From an uncultured Bacilli bacterium (GTDB lineage: Bacteria > Bacillota_I > Bacilli_A > RF39 > UBA660), in contig CAJUTK010000003.1 in the NCBI GenBank assembly GCA_910589375.1, forward strand, positions 129,247-193,246: DNA of 64,000 nt, given 5' to 3'. The position numbers and the translations under genes were made by a program. The first letter of the stretch is position 1; each line of letters opens with the position of its first letter. The notes beneath the pieces were generated by a model that was given only the letters and a program-made list of their open reading frames with translations, was not told where the DNA came from and did not search any database. This document shows, in pieces, positions 42,871 through 52,014 of the stretch.

Positions 42871-43698
42871 ATGGAAAAATATCAAGAAATAGAAAGAAGT
42901 ATTATCAAAAAGTATCGTAAAGATATTTGGAGTAAATTTGTTAAAGCAGTAAAAGAGTATGAATTAATTAAAGAAAATGATAGAGTTATGGTTTGTATTA
43001 GTGGAGGAAAAGATTCCTTTTTGCTTGCTAAATGTATTCAAGAACTAAAACGTCATAGTGAAATCTTATTTGATGCTTATTATGTAGTAATGAATCCTGG
43101 TTATACAGAAAAAAATAGAGATGCTATTTTAGAAAATGCAAGATTATTAAATATTCCAATAGAAATGTTTGACTCTGATATCTTTGAAGTAGTAAATACC
43201 GTGGCTTCTAAAAGCCCATGCTATTTATGCGCTAGAATGAGACGAGGCTATTTATACAATAAAGCGAAAGAATTAGGATGTAATAAAATTGCTTTAGGTC
43301 ATCATTTCGATGATGTAATAGAGACCACGTTACTTTCCATGTTATATGGCGCTGAAATAAAAACAATGATGCCAAAATTACATAGTGAGAATTTTAGTGG
43401 ATTAGAGCTCATAAGACCATTATATTTAATAAAAGAAAAGGACATTTTATCTTGGTGTAAGGGTAACAACCTCCAATTTTTAAATTGTGCATGTAAATTT
43501 ACAGAGAAAAGTGATACGGATAGGGAAGCGACTAGCAAGAGAAAAGAAATTAAAGAATTGATTGATAATCTCCGTAAAATTAATAAAGAAGTTGATCATA
43601 ATATTTTCAAAAGTCTAGATAATATTAATTTAAATTGTGTGCTTGGTGTTAAAAAAGATGGAGAATATACTAGTTTTTTAAGGAATTATGATAATTAG
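42871..43698 (+). CDS. TtcA-like tRNA 2-thiocytidine biosynthesis ATPase
   Basis: 275 residues. PP-loop CISGGKDSFLLA (about 44-55) for adenylation, first Cys pair SPCYLCARMRRGYLY (C-x2-C), LGHHFDDVIETTLL, and a late Cys within NCACKF that would complete the Fe-S site. This order matches TtcA, which thiolates C32 of tRNA, though members of the wider TtcA/TtuA group differ in substrate. Confidence 0.85.
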   Translation: MEKYQEIERSIIKKYRKDIWSKFVKAVKEYELIKENDRVMVCISGGKDSFLLAKCIQELKRHSEILFDAYYVVMNPGYTEKNRDAILENARLLNIPIEMFDSDIFEVVNTVASKSPCYLCARMRRGYLYNKAKELGCNKIALGHHFDDVIETTLLSMLYGAEIKTMMPKLHSENFSGLELIRPLYLIKEKDILSWCKGNNLQFLNCACKFTEKSDTDREATSKRKEIKELIDNLRKINKEVDHNIFKSLDNINLNCVLGVKKDGEYTSFLRNYDN

Positions 43699-43737
43699 TT
43701 TTATTTGTGTTATAATGTTTTAGAAAGTAGGAAACGT

Positions 43738-44238
43738 ATGAAAAAGGTAAAAAATAGAAAACCTTTAGATTTGTTATTATTTTTTATACTGGGGATTGGC
43801 GTTGGTATCGCTTTTGGAATGTCTTCTGCTTTGTTAATTAGACATAATATCACGGAAAAGAAAAAAGAGTATAGATATGAGATAGTATCTTTGTCTAGTT
43901 GTGATAGTAAAGCAAAACTATATTATCAAGAAGAAAAAAGAAATGTATATCTGTATTGTTTAAATAGTATAAAAGTAAAAGAAAATAATAATTTATTAGA
44001 ACTTAAAAATTATGTTCAGAATCATTCTGATGAAATAGAAGAAATGGTTAGAAAGATGACAATAGATGATGAGTACGAGGATGGTGAATCTATTTTATAT
44101 CGTGATTATGAGCAGTTAAGTACAACTGGTTTTTCCATTTTAATGTGTTCTACTTTAGATGGTAATAGGGATATCTATATTGGCCCTAAATTAATGAAAT
44201 ATGAAAGTGGATTTTGCCAAGTAGAAGAAAATAAATAA
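43738..44238 (+). CDS. Membrane-anchored protein preceding C39 peptidase
   Basis: 166 residues from ATG 43738 (GTAGGAAACGT upstream); earlier in-frame codons overlap a TATAAT at 43711-43716. Basic N-terminus, one membrane helix (about 11-34, with small residues GIGVGIAFGMSSALL), then a charged outer domain with three Cys. No family recognised. The C39 peptidase gene follows 18 bases later, suggesting substrate, chaperone or regulator. Confidence 0.65.
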   Translation: MKKVKNRKPLDLLLFFILGIGVGIAFGMSSALLIRHNITEKKKEYRYEIVSLSSCDSKAKLYYQEEKRNVYLYCLNSIKVKENNNLLELKNYVQNHSDEIEEMVRKMTIDDEYEDGESILYRDYEQLSTTGFSILMCSTLDGNRDIYIGPKLMKYESGFCQVEENK

Positions 44239-44256
44239 GTGTGAAGTAGGTGGTTT

Positions 44257-45075
44257 ATGAAAAAGAAGAGGAAAAAGAGAAAAAGAAGAAAGCTTAAAAA
44301 AAGTGTTGTTAGAGCTTTCCAATTGTTAATATTAGTAGTAATAACCAGTTTATTTCTTCGTTTTCGTGAAAAATCTAAAGAACCAGTAGAAGTTTTGGAT
44401 ATTTCCTTTGATTCCTTTTTAGAGATGCCTAAAAAGATGCTTAAAATGGTAGAGCATCCAGAAGAATATCCAGAGACTATTATGACTATGTTAGAAAATA
44501 ATATCGATATGTTAGGATATGTTTCTAATTATCCTGAAAAAAAAGGACATGTTTATAGTGATACAATAGGGGAAATCAAAAAGGGCGAGATTCCTCTTTT
44601 GCTACAATATGATGAGAGATGGGGATATGGAATTTATGGAGATGATGTTATTGCAATAGAAGGTTGTGCTCCAACATCTTTAGCAATGGTAATTTCTTAT
44701 TTGAATAATGATCCAACCATAACTCCTTATGTAGTTGCTAATTATGCTTATAAAAATGGATATTATGTTTCTGGAATAGGGAGTAACTGGTCATTAATGT
44801 CTGAAGGAAGTAAGTATTTTGGGATTAATGGTAAGGAAGTTCCTTTAGTAAAGTCTATTATTTATAATTATTTGGAATCAGGACATCCTATGATAGCTAG
44901 TATGGGACCTGGCGATTTTACAAGAAGTGGTCACTTTATTGTTTTAACAGGAGTACAAGATGGTAAAATCAAAGTGAATGATCCAAATAGTGTTGTAAGA
45001 AGTAGTCAATTATGGGATTATGATAAAATAGAACCTCAAATTAAAAATATATGGGTATTTGAAAAAGCAAAATAA
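44257..45075 (+). CDS. C39-like cysteine peptidase, membrane-anchored (copy 2)
   Basis: 272 residues. Very basic N-terminus (KKKRKKRKRRKLKKS) then a membrane helix (about 22-36). The outer domain is clearly paralogous to 30259-31026: YPEKKGHVYSDTIG, LLLQYDERWGYG, catalytic EGCAPTSLAMV, SMGPGDFTRSGHFIVL and KVNDPNS are shared nearly word for word. The Gly in CGPT is Ala here. The neighbourhood differs from copy 1, so this is an old dispersed duplication rather than a block copy. Confidence 0.85.
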   Translation: MKKKRKKRKRRKLKKSVVRAFQLLILVVITSLFLRFREKSKEPVEVLDISFDSFLEMPKKMLKMVEHPEEYPETIMTMLENNIDMLGYVSNYPEKKGHVYSDTIGEIKKGEIPLLLQYDERWGYGIYGDDVIAIEGCAPTSLAMVISYLNNDPTITPYVVANYAYKNGYYVSGIGSNWSLMSEGSKYFGINGKEVPLVKSIIYNYLESGHPMIASMGPGDFTRSGHFIVLTGVQDGKIKVNDPNSVVRSSQLWDYDKIEPQIKNIWVFEKAK

Positions 45076-45108
45076 AAGAGAACGTTTACATTATTTGTTC
45101 TCTTTTTT
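45074..45108. terminator. Bidirectional terminator
   Basis: 10-bp stem AAAAGAGAAC/GTTCTCTTTT with 13-base loop between convergent genes. Confidence 0.8.
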
Positions 45109-45625
45109 CTTTTAAAACTTTTTGAATAGAGGTCTCGTTCCAACTTGGTAACATCATTTTTCCTTTGTTAAGCTCAAAAAGCGCTTGCAAGGTTCGTAGT
45201 TGATTTATAGTAGCAGATTTTTCAAAGTAATGAGGGTCAGGAAGAATAGAGGCATCCCAAAACTCTAATTTAGGAAGAATATCCATTCTTTGAACACGTG
45301 CGAATAAGCAATATCCATAATAGTGAACTAAGATATCTCTAAGAAAATATAGACGTTTAGCATCTACCTCTTCTTTTTTCATACCATTTTGAAGCAATAA
45401 ATGAAGTTGCACATTATAATACTCCTTTAAAGAGGGTATGTTTATAATTTTATCTGCTATTTCTTGGGCTGTTGTCTCTAATTGTTGTGATGGATTAAAA
45501 CCTATATAACCTTCCGATAAACAGAAAGTTCCATCTGGAAAAATAAATGCATTTTTTTGATGTATACTTACTTTTCTTTTAGCGATATCTGTGATGTTAA
45601 AAATCGCAAGTTTTTGTACTGTCAT
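45086..45625 (-). CDS. Hypothetical protein
   Basis: 179 residues, soluble, mostly helical after residue 60. AFIFPDGTFCLSEGYIGFNP near the N-terminus and YFLRDILVHYYGYCLFAR in the middle are the most distinctive parts. GGAGG precedes the start, and an extended -10 (TGG then TATAAT, plus 45648-45653) lies upstream. No family recognised. Confidence 0.6.
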   Translation of the reverse strand: MTVQKLAIFNITDIAKRKVSIHQKNAFIFPDGTFCLSEGYIGFNPSQQLETTAQEIADKIINIPSLKEYYNVQLHLLLQNGMKKEEVDAKRLYFLRDILVHYYGYCLFARVQRMDILPKLEFWDASILPDPHYFEKSATINQLRTLQALFELNKGKMMLPSWNETSIQKVLKEKREQIM

Positions 45626-45647
45626 TTTTTATCCTCCTAGAAAAATC

Positions 45648-45710
45648 ATTATACCATAAATTTTAAAAGTATGCCAAAATATTTTAGAAAATAAAAAAAT
45701 GTGGTATACT
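45648..45710. promoter_or_regulatory. Divergent extended -10 promoters
   Basis: Minus-strand TGG-TATAAT (plus 45648-45656) and plus-strand TGG-TATACT (45702-45710) face away from each other in the gap between 45625 and 45736. Confidence 0.6.
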
Positions 45711-45735
45711 GTTCTTATAGTAGAGGAGTGAAATT

Positions 45736-46791
45736 ATGAAAAATAAAAAATATATTTGGATAGTATTAGGGATTCTTTTAGTGGTGATATTATCTGTAGG
45801 TCTAATTTTCATTTTTAATAATAAAAAACAAGGCGAAAGTCCTGCTTTAAAAGATTATAAATTAACTTTTCATGATGATTATACACCTGGTGGAAAATAC
45901 GATATTGTGTTAGATAAAGAAGAAAATATACAGGTTACAGAAACTAGGTTCTGTAGTGCAGTAGACTGCCCACAATCAGCGCCTAAAGAAGTTAGTATTA
46001 ATTTAACTGGAGAAAATAAGAAGTATGCAGTACGTTTTATTAGAAGCTTCTTTGAGGGATCTGAAAAAACAGAATTAGAGATTTATCAACAAGATTTAAC
46101 AGAAATTCAGTTACAGACACTTACGTTATTATTAGAAAATAGGGATGATTTGTTCTCTTTAGTGAGTGAGCCTTATGAACATATGATTTCTTATGATAAT
46201 GGAAATAAAAGCTTTTTTGTTTATCAAAATAAAGATAATATTAAAGTAAAGAGAATTAATTATAGTGAAAATGAGGAAGCGAAGGATATTACTACTTATG
46301 ATATTACTTTTAAAGAAACTAATCAAAAAATAATTGTAGATTATTTAGAAGAACGTTTTAAGGATTCTAAAGAAAATTATTTTTTTCTAGATTCTATAGA
46401 TATTAGTGGCAAAGCTCAATTTATTTTAAATAGTTTATCTTATAATGATGAAAGCTATTTAGAAAAGGCAGATAAATTCATGTTTGAAATCTCTAATACG
46501 AACGTGAAATGCCCAACTGTCTATTTATATATTTATAATGATAAGACGTATGAGTTCTATCATACTTTCCAAGATGGAAAACCAGTAGATAAGAAAGTAG
46601 GAACTTATACAAAAGATGCTACTAGTATTTTAAAAAATATAGGTACTTATGGAAAAGAAGGAGATATTATCTATTCTTTAAAGGATTATAATGGAAAAAA
46701 GTATACTGTCTCTAATAGTAATAAAGAATTAGAGGAATTTTTGAAGGATATTCCAGAGAATTTAGAATCTTGTGCTGTCTATGGTGATTAA
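45736..46791 (+). CDS. Membrane-anchored protein of unknown function
   Basis: 351 residues. N-terminal helix (about 6-27) and a 320-residue outer region with two pairs of Cys (FCSAVDC near 72-78, and single Cys near 255 and the C-terminus) that could form disulfides. Repeated YDI/ITTYDITF strands suggest a beta-rich fold, perhaps two similar halves. GAGGAG precedes the ATG. No lipobox. Unknown function. Confidence 0.65.
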   Translation: MKNKKYIWIVLGILLVVILSVGLIFIFNNKKQGESPALKDYKLTFHDDYTPGGKYDIVLDKEENIQVTETRFCSAVDCPQSAPKEVSINLTGENKKYAVRFIRSFFEGSEKTELEIYQQDLTEIQLQTLTLLLENRDDLFSLVSEPYEHMISYDNGNKSFFVYQNKDNIKVKRINYSENEEAKDITTYDITFKETNQKIIVDYLEERFKDSKENYFFLDSIDISGKAQFILNSLSYNDESYLEKADKFMFEISNTNVKCPTVYLYIYNDKTYEFYHTFQDGKPVDKKVGTYTKDATSILKNIGTYGKEGDIIYSLKDYNGKKYTVSNSNKELEEFLKDIPENLESCAVYGD

Positions 46792-46793
46792 GT

Positions 46794-47354
46794 ATGATTG
46801 CTGAAATACATTTTAATTATAAAGAAATATTAAAAAAATCTAAGAAAGTAGAAAGGGATATTTCCCTTTCTAGTTTTAATATTAGGTATTTAAAAAAAGT
46901 TCCTTATACTGCTTTTCTTACAGGTTTTCTAATAGCGCTAATAACGTGGCTATGTTCCTTGATGGGGGTTATTTTTGGAAACTTTTCTTTATTAGATTCT
47001 CTTTTTACAGCGATCTTTATTTTTTCTTTAGTGTCATTATTTTCACTTTATTTGCTTATGAAGAAAATGGATATCTTATCCTATAAAAAGATAAAAAAGA
47101 TGATGAGAAAATCTTATCAAGTTTATGAATATCATGGGCATATAGATGGTATTTATGATTCTATTGGAGTGAGTGCTAAAACGAATATGAAAACTAATGG
47201 AAGCAAGACTAATCATTTTATTTGTATGATAGATGGAGAAAAAATTTATTTAAATAAACATTGTTATGAAGAAATAAAGGATAGTAAGATGATTAAGTTA
47301 TATATTGCCAAGATAGGGAACACTTGCCTTTTATTTGATTATGAAAAAATATAA
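46794..47354 (+). CDS. Two-helix membrane protein
   Basis: 186 residues. Two hydrophobic helices (about 40-62 and 66-87) flanked by basic residues, then a soluble C-terminal domain of about 90 residues (YEYHGHIDGIYDSIGVSAKT). Two bases after the preceding gene, so co-transcribed with it. No family recognised. Confidence 0.65.
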   Translation: MIAEIHFNYKEILKKSKKVERDISLSSFNIRYLKKVPYTAFLTGFLIALITWLCSLMGVIFGNFSLLDSLFTAIFIFSLVSLFSLYLLMKKMDILSYKKIKKMMRKSYQVYEYHGHIDGIYDSIGVSAKTNMKTNGSKTNHFICMIDGEKIYLNKHCYEEIKDSKMIKLYIAKIGNTCLLFDYEKI

Positions 47355-47370
47355 AAAAATAGAAATTTAT

Positions 47371-47400
47371 TTGTTTTTTAGATAGTCAGTATGCTATAAT
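47371..47400 (+). promoter_or_regulatory. Promoter of the small acidic protein operon
   Basis: TTGTTT (47371-47376), 18 bases, TGC-TATAAT (47395-47400), an extended -10. Confidence 0.65.
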
Positions 47401-47426
47401 AAAAAATAGGATAGAATAGGTGAACT

Positions 47427-47600
47427 ATGAAAATGAAAGAAGACGTATTTTTAGATGGAGAAAAAATAGACTTACCGCAATTCTTTGACGGAGAAGAAAT
47501 AGATGATGATCTTCGTTTGTTAGATGAAGATTTGCCAACAAAAGATTTATCAGAGTTTATAGAAAACACAAAAGAATTGGATTGGAGTAAAGATGAATAG
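47427..47600 (+). CDS. Small acidic protein
   Basis: 57 residues, very rich in Asp and Glu (KIDLPQFFDGEEIDDDLRLL; DLSEFIENTKELDWSKDE). ATG 47427 has AGGTGA 4 bases upstream. The last 8 bases overlap the start of the 584-residue gene, so the two are translationally coupled. Its acidity and size suggest a binding partner or inhibitor of a basic protein, but I recognise no family. Confidence 0.7.
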   Translation: MKMKEDVFLDGEKIDLPQFFDGEEIDDDLRLLDEDLPTKDLSEFIENTKELDWSKDE

Positions 47601-49347
47601 AAGTAAACAGATGGATGACTTTTTGCAATATTGGGCAAAAGTCTATATACAGAATCCAAATTATCCCATAAGTGCTAATGTTTTATCTGGGGCATTAAAA
47701 GAATATGGTCTAACCTCTGAAGAGAAGAAAAGTTTTGATATTCAGCCTATATTTTCTTCTTGGCTAAATCACTTTAGGGGAAATACTTCCCTAAATGTCT
47801 TTCATGATACGAGACAAGAAGACTTCTTACAGTTTCAAAGTAGAAGTGACTTTGGTTCACAACATGTAAAATTATATCTTTCTTATCCAAAAGAAAAAAT
47901 AGAATATTGTGTAAATAAAATATTTGATTATATTGCTCTACACCATATGAGAACAGAATCTAAAGTAGCAAATAGAATACGTTCAGATGCGATTGTACTT
48001 AGAATGACAGATTATGATGATGCTTTAAAGGTAATGGATTTTATTAATAGAGATCCAGAACTTGTTATGTATGCTAAACCTACGAATCCTTTTATTATGA
48101 AGAATGGAAAAGTAGGGGTATCCTATGATGATAATATTAGTTACAATGCTACTTCAGCTCTTATGCTATCTCAATATTTTGAGTATTGTAGAAAAAATAA
48201 TTTGCTAAAGAAAGTAAGCCATAAGCATTTTAGAGATTATGTACATAATTATTTAAAAAATACATTTAATGATCCTAAAAATTTATTAGCATTCCAGTCT
48301 TTACCAGAGGTCGCAAGAGCGTCTAAAAGGTTTCAAAGTATAGGAGAATGCTTGCTTAATTATGAACATGTTCTTAGACTAATGGTAATGCAATTAGATG
48401 GAAATATGAATATGGAAAGATTTCGTTCTTTCTATGTTAGTGTAAAAGATTATTCTAAGAATAGGCAAATGGCAGATTATTATGGTCAGTTAGTAGAGAG
48501 TAAAGAAAAAAATTTAAATAGTTCTTCTGATAGTGCAGATAAAAATCTAATAGATGACTATATTGAATATGCAAGAAAAAAATATAGTAATGTTGTAAAT
48601 GTTATTGCATATTTAAGAAAATATACAGAAGAAGAAAACCTGAATGCAATTACAAGAGATCATAATTTTAGAGAAAGATTTCAAACAGGGATGACTCCAA
48701 AAAAGGCTTTACTTCTTATGCAAGGAAACGTGGAGCATTATGTTCGTGAGGTTTCTGTAGAAGAGAAAACAGAAGATCTTACTAAAAAAGAGTCTTTTGC
48801 TGAAAGTTTTCTTCAGGAATATATTGATTTTGCTAGACTAAAGTATGGAGATTCTAATGTAGAAGCGTATTTAAATAAGTATGTATCTGATGGTCTAGGC
48901 TGTATAACAAGGGACCAAAATTTTAGAGGTCGTTTTCTTCAGTATTTGCCACCAAGTAAACTATTAGAAATTACAAATCAGGACATTTCTGCTTATGTCG
49001 AGAGATATATAAGAAGCAAAGTATCTGAACAAACTCCAGAAAAGCTTTATGAAATATTTGTTAATGCTTGTATAGCTACTTATCAAAAGTATGGTTACAA
49101 TCAACTCAGAAAGGCTATTGAATGTGGCTTTACAGCTGATTATAATTATTTTACTGATGGTAATAATCAGTTTAGAGCTTATTTAGCAACTGTTACTCCT
49201 GAAGAATTTTCTTCCTTTTGCGCTAAGTTGTTAACTAGTCATGGAATTAGTATTGGGGATAATAATGATATTTATGATAAATGCGTAGAAGCTATACAAG
49301 GAATGGTAGCTTCAAAAAATAATACACAGATAAAACAAGTATCTTAG
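47593..49347 (+). CDS. Repeat protein of unknown function
   Basis: 584 residues, soluble, largely helical. After an N-terminal region with KLYLSYPKEKIEYCVNKIFD, two clear copies of a 70-residue unit occur: YIEYARKKYSNVVNVIAYLR...ITRDHNFRERF (about 320-390) and YIDFARLKYGDSNVEAYLNK...ITRDQNFRGRF (about 413-475). A weaker third unit (about 490-560) contains ATYQKYGYNQLRKA...NNQFRAYL. No catalytic motif. Translation is coupled to the acidic 57-residue protein. Confidence 0.65.
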   Translation: MNRSKQMDDFLQYWAKVYIQNPNYPISANVLSGALKEYGLTSEEKKSFDIQPIFSSWLNHFRGNTSLNVFHDTRQEDFLQFQSRSDFGSQHVKLYLSYPKEKIEYCVNKIFDYIALHHMRTESKVANRIRSDAIVLRMTDYDDALKVMDFINRDPELVMYAKPTNPFIMKNGKVGVSYDDNISYNATSALMLSQYFEYCRKNNLLKKVSHKHFRDYVHNYLKNTFNDPKNLLAFQSLPEVARASKRFQSIGECLLNYEHVLRLMVMQLDGNMNMERFRSFYVSVKDYSKNRQMADYYGQLVESKEKNLNSSSDSADKNLIDDYIEYARKKYSNVVNVIAYLRKYTEEENLNAITRDHNFRERFQTGMTPKKALLLMQGNVEHYVREVSVEEKTEDLTKKESFAESFLQEYIDFARLKYGDSNVEAYLNKYVSDGLGCITRDQNFRGRFLQYLPPSKLLEITNQDISAYVERYIRSKVSEQTPEKLYEIFVNACIATYQKYGYNQLRKAIECGFTADYNYFTDGNNQFRAYLATVTPEEFSSFCAKLLTSHGISIGDNNDIYDKCVEAIQGMVASKNNTQIKQVS

Positions 49348-49378
49348 AAAATAGTCAAATAAATTTTGACTATTTTTT
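49348..49378 (+). terminator. Terminator
   Basis: 12-bp stem AAAATAGTCAAA/TTTGACTATTTT followed by T. Confidence 0.85.
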
Positions 49379-49429
49379 AGTAATTCATAAAAAAATATAG
49401 TATAATTTAAATATCGAGGTGATGCACAT

Positions 49430-50239
49430 ATGAGAAAAATTGTTGCTATAGCAGGAGGTCATAATGGCAGATTAAAAGATGGTGTTAGAATGCCATATGA
49501 AATAGCACTTATGGACCAAGAAATTATAAGACTAACAGAAAAACAAAATCCTCATTTCCTTTTTTTAGCGCATTCTCAAAAAGAATTAGAGGTACAAACT
49601 GGTTATTTCAATGGTATGAAAGAAATTTATGAAGGGCAATATCACTGTGACTGTAGAATGCTAACAAGTGAAGATTTAAAAGATATGGGAAAAGCCAAAA
49701 GTTATGTAGACTGGGCCGATATTATTTATGAAGGTGGTGGCGACACCATGTCTATGATGTCCCTTTGGAGAAGTACAGGATTTGATGCTCTTTTAAAAGG
49801 TGCATGGGAAAGTGGAAAAGTTATGTGTGGTGTATCAGCAGGTGCTAATTGCTGGTTTGAGGCTTGTAGTACTGATTCTTTAAGAATTCAAAAGAATGAT
49901 CCAACTTTACCTTTAACGAGCTGTGATTGCTTAGGATTTATTCCTGGATTTTTTGTTCCACATTCTAATGACCCAGGAAGAATGGAATCCTCTAAAGAGA
50001 TTTTAAAAGAAAATGGTATGATAGGATTTTTTCTTTCCAATTGTTCAGCTTTAGAAATTGTTGATGATAAGTATCGTCTACTAGTAACAGATGCTTCTAA
50101 TTATGGTATTGAAGCTTTTGGCTTGAAAGTATACTGGCAAGATGGAAAATGTATCGAAAAACCGATTTCTGCTTCTTTAGAGTTTCAAAGCTTAGATGAA
50201 CTACTATCTATGTCAGATGAAAAGATAAAGAAAATATGA
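49430..50239 (+). CDS. Peptidase E-like (S51) family protein
   Basis: 269 residues. Class I glutamine-amidotransferase-like fold with Ser nucleophile in GVSAGANCW (about 138-146), YEGGGDTMSMM, and a His in FVPHSND. This matches the S51 dipeptidase E group, which cleaves Asp-X dipeptides. TATAAT at 49401-49406 is the operon's -10. It overlaps the Nudix gene by 4 bases (ATGA). Confidence 0.85.
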   Translation: MRKIVAIAGGHNGRLKDGVRMPYEIALMDQEIIRLTEKQNPHFLFLAHSQKELEVQTGYFNGMKEIYEGQYHCDCRMLTSEDLKDMGKAKSYVDWADIIYEGGGDTMSMMSLWRSTGFDALLKGAWESGKVMCGVSAGANCWFEACSTDSLRIQKNDPTLPLTSCDCLGFIPGFFVPHSNDPGRMESSKEILKENGMIGFFLSNCSALEIVDDKYRLLVTDASNYGIEAFGLKVYWQDGKCIEKPISASLEFQSLDELLSMSDEKIKKI

Positions 50240-50805
50240 AAGATTTAATATTGTTAGAATTAGATTCTTATCTGCAATATTTTAAAGATGAGAAAAGAAG
50301 ACAGGAAGTTCTTTCTAATTATTTAAAGGGGCATAACGATAAAGAGATTAGAGATTGGAATAATTTTGATGGTCATGTAGTAGCAAGCGGATTTCTTTAT
50401 GCTAAAAAAGAAAAGAAGTTTTTATGCCTATATCATAAGGATTTAAAAATGTATTTATATCCAGGAGGGCATATAGAAGAAATAGATAAAACTGTATTGG
50501 AAGCTGCTAAAAGGGAAGTTTATGAAGAAACTGGAATAGAACATTTAGAACCATTTATCTTTTCTAATAAGGTACTTCCAATAGATATTGATACTCACAT
50601 TATCCCTTGCAATGAGAGATTAAATTTACCAAGTCATTATCATTTTGATTTTCGTTATTTATTTTTTATAGAAAAGATAGAAGAGATTAACATAGATAGG
50701 GAAGAACATGAAAGTTATAAATGGATAGATATAAATGAATTACAGAAGGATAAGAATTTTGGTGTTGTAGCAGTTAAATTAAGAGACTTAATAGAGGAGG
50801 AATAA
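50236..50805 (+). CDS. Nudix hydrolase
   Basis: 189 residues. The Nudix box is GGHIEEIDKTVLEAAKREVY followed by EETGI, one residue longer than consensus before the REUxEExGU helix, which is intact. A helical N-terminal 40 residues precede it. It hydrolyses a nucleoside diphosphate-linked substrate; which one is not predictable. Second gene of a five-gene overlapping operon. Confidence 0.88.
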   Translation: MKDLILLELDSYLQYFKDEKRRQEVLSNYLKGHNDKEIRDWNNFDGHVVASGFLYAKKEKKFLCLYHKDLKMYLYPGGHIEEIDKTVLEAAKREVYEETGIEHLEPFIFSNKVLPIDIDTHIIPCNERLNLPSHYHFDFRYLFFIEKIEEINIDREEHESYKWIDINELQKDKNFGVVAVKLRDLIEEE

Positions 50806-50806
50806 A

Positions 50807-51352
50807 ATGAATTATTTTCTAATTCACGGATCTTATGGTAATCCATATAAAAATTGGTTTCCTTGGTTAAAGGAGGAACTTGGTGTTCGAAAAAAAACGT
50901 ATATAGTTCCTCATTTTCCTTCTTTTGAAAAACAGAATTATTTTAATTGGAGCACTATATTAGAGTCTTATTTAAGAGCTGGCTGTATAACCGAAGAAAC
51001 TATTTTCATTACGCATAGTTTAGGTGGAATTTTTTTAGTAAAGTTTTTATTAGAAAATAAATTGAAGGTAAAAAAGCTTATTCTAGTATCCGCCTTTAAT
51101 AACATAGTGTTTAGTGAAGATAATTCTTTTTATGATTCCTTTTATATAGAAGATTCTAAATTAGAACAATTAAAAGATTATTGTGACGAGGTTCTTTGTA
51201 TTTATTCAGACAATGACCCTTATGTGTCAGAAAATAGCGCTACTAGTTTTGCAGATAAAATAGGAGCAGAAAAACTATTAGTAGAAAACGCTGGACATTT
51301 TACAGGAAAGAATGGCTATCTTAAATTCCCACAACTATTGAACTATTTATAG
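50807..51352 (+). CDS. RBBP9/YdeN-like alpha/beta hydrolase
   Basis: 181 residues. Catalytic Ser in ITHSLGGIFL, Asp in YSDNDPYVS and His in NAGHF, with the small-size plan of the RBBP9/YdeN serine hydrolases and an FLIHGSYGNP oxyanion segment. GAGGAGG precedes the ATG, one base after the Nudix stop. Substrate unknown. Confidence 0.88.
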   Translation: MNYFLIHGSYGNPYKNWFPWLKEELGVRKKTYIVPHFPSFEKQNYFNWSTILESYLRAGCITEETIFITHSLGGIFLVKFLLENKLKVKKLILVSAFNNIVFSEDNSFYDSFYIEDSKLEQLKDYCDEVLCIYSDNDPYVSENSATSFADKIGAEKLLVENAGHFTGKNGYLKFPQLLNYL

Positions 51353-51360
51353 GAGGAAAT

Positions 51361-52014
51361 ATGAAAAAAATAAATACAATCGATTTATGGACAGAGCAAT
51401 ATCCTAACCAATATGAATGTTTTAATGGTGCTTTTATCGATGGATTTGAAGGAGAGGAAGCACCATTTGACAAATATAAAATTGTTAAAAACTGTAATTG
51501 TGTAATTACTGTAAAATCAAAAAGCATTCAGATTACAAATAAACATCACAGCATTATTTTTTATAAGAACGGTATTCCAGTGAGATTAGTAGTATTAAAT
51601 AAGAATACGAATATAGAGAAATGTATAGAAATTGCTTTGAACCAGTACTTTCATGATACATTGTTATTAGATTTATATAAGGAGTTGCAGATTAAATCTA
51701 CTACTATTGATAAAAAAGAAAAACCAATTTATAATGGTTGCGATGCCAGTGAGGAAATAGATACGGGTTCTTGTGATCGTTGGAATCTTTTATATAGTAT
51801 GTTAAAGGGTAGCTATACTGAGAATGATACTTCTTATGGAAATTTTGAAAATAGTTTGTATGAGTTTATGCCAGAATTATTCATTAAGTATGAATTAACA
51901 ACGGATAAGGAATTTTTTGAGATAGAACATTATTGTGCCTTTATCAATAGTATTAAAACAAGACTAATCCCTATTCAGAAAGATTCTTCTCTAGGAGCGA
52001 TGACAAATGAATAA
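51361..52014 (+). CDS. Hypothetical protein
   Basis: 217 residues, soluble. ECFNGAFIDGFEGEEAPFDK and VKNCNCVITVKSKSI near the N-terminus; a Cys-rich NGCDASEEIDTGSCDRWN in the middle. No family recognised. AGGAGG sits 4 bases before the ATG. It overlaps the following gene by 8 bases, so it belongs to the 49430-52432 operon. Confidence 0.6.
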   Translation: MKKINTIDLWTEQYPNQYECFNGAFIDGFEGEEAPFDKYKIVKNCNCVITVKSKSIQITNKHHSIIFYKNGIPVRLVVLNKNTNIEKCIEIALNQYFHDTLLLDLYKELQIKSTTIDKKEKPIYNGCDASEEIDTGSCDRWNLLYSMLKGSYTENDTSYGNFENSLYEFMPELFIKYELTTDKEFFEIEHYCAFINSIKTRLIPIQKDSSLGAMTNE

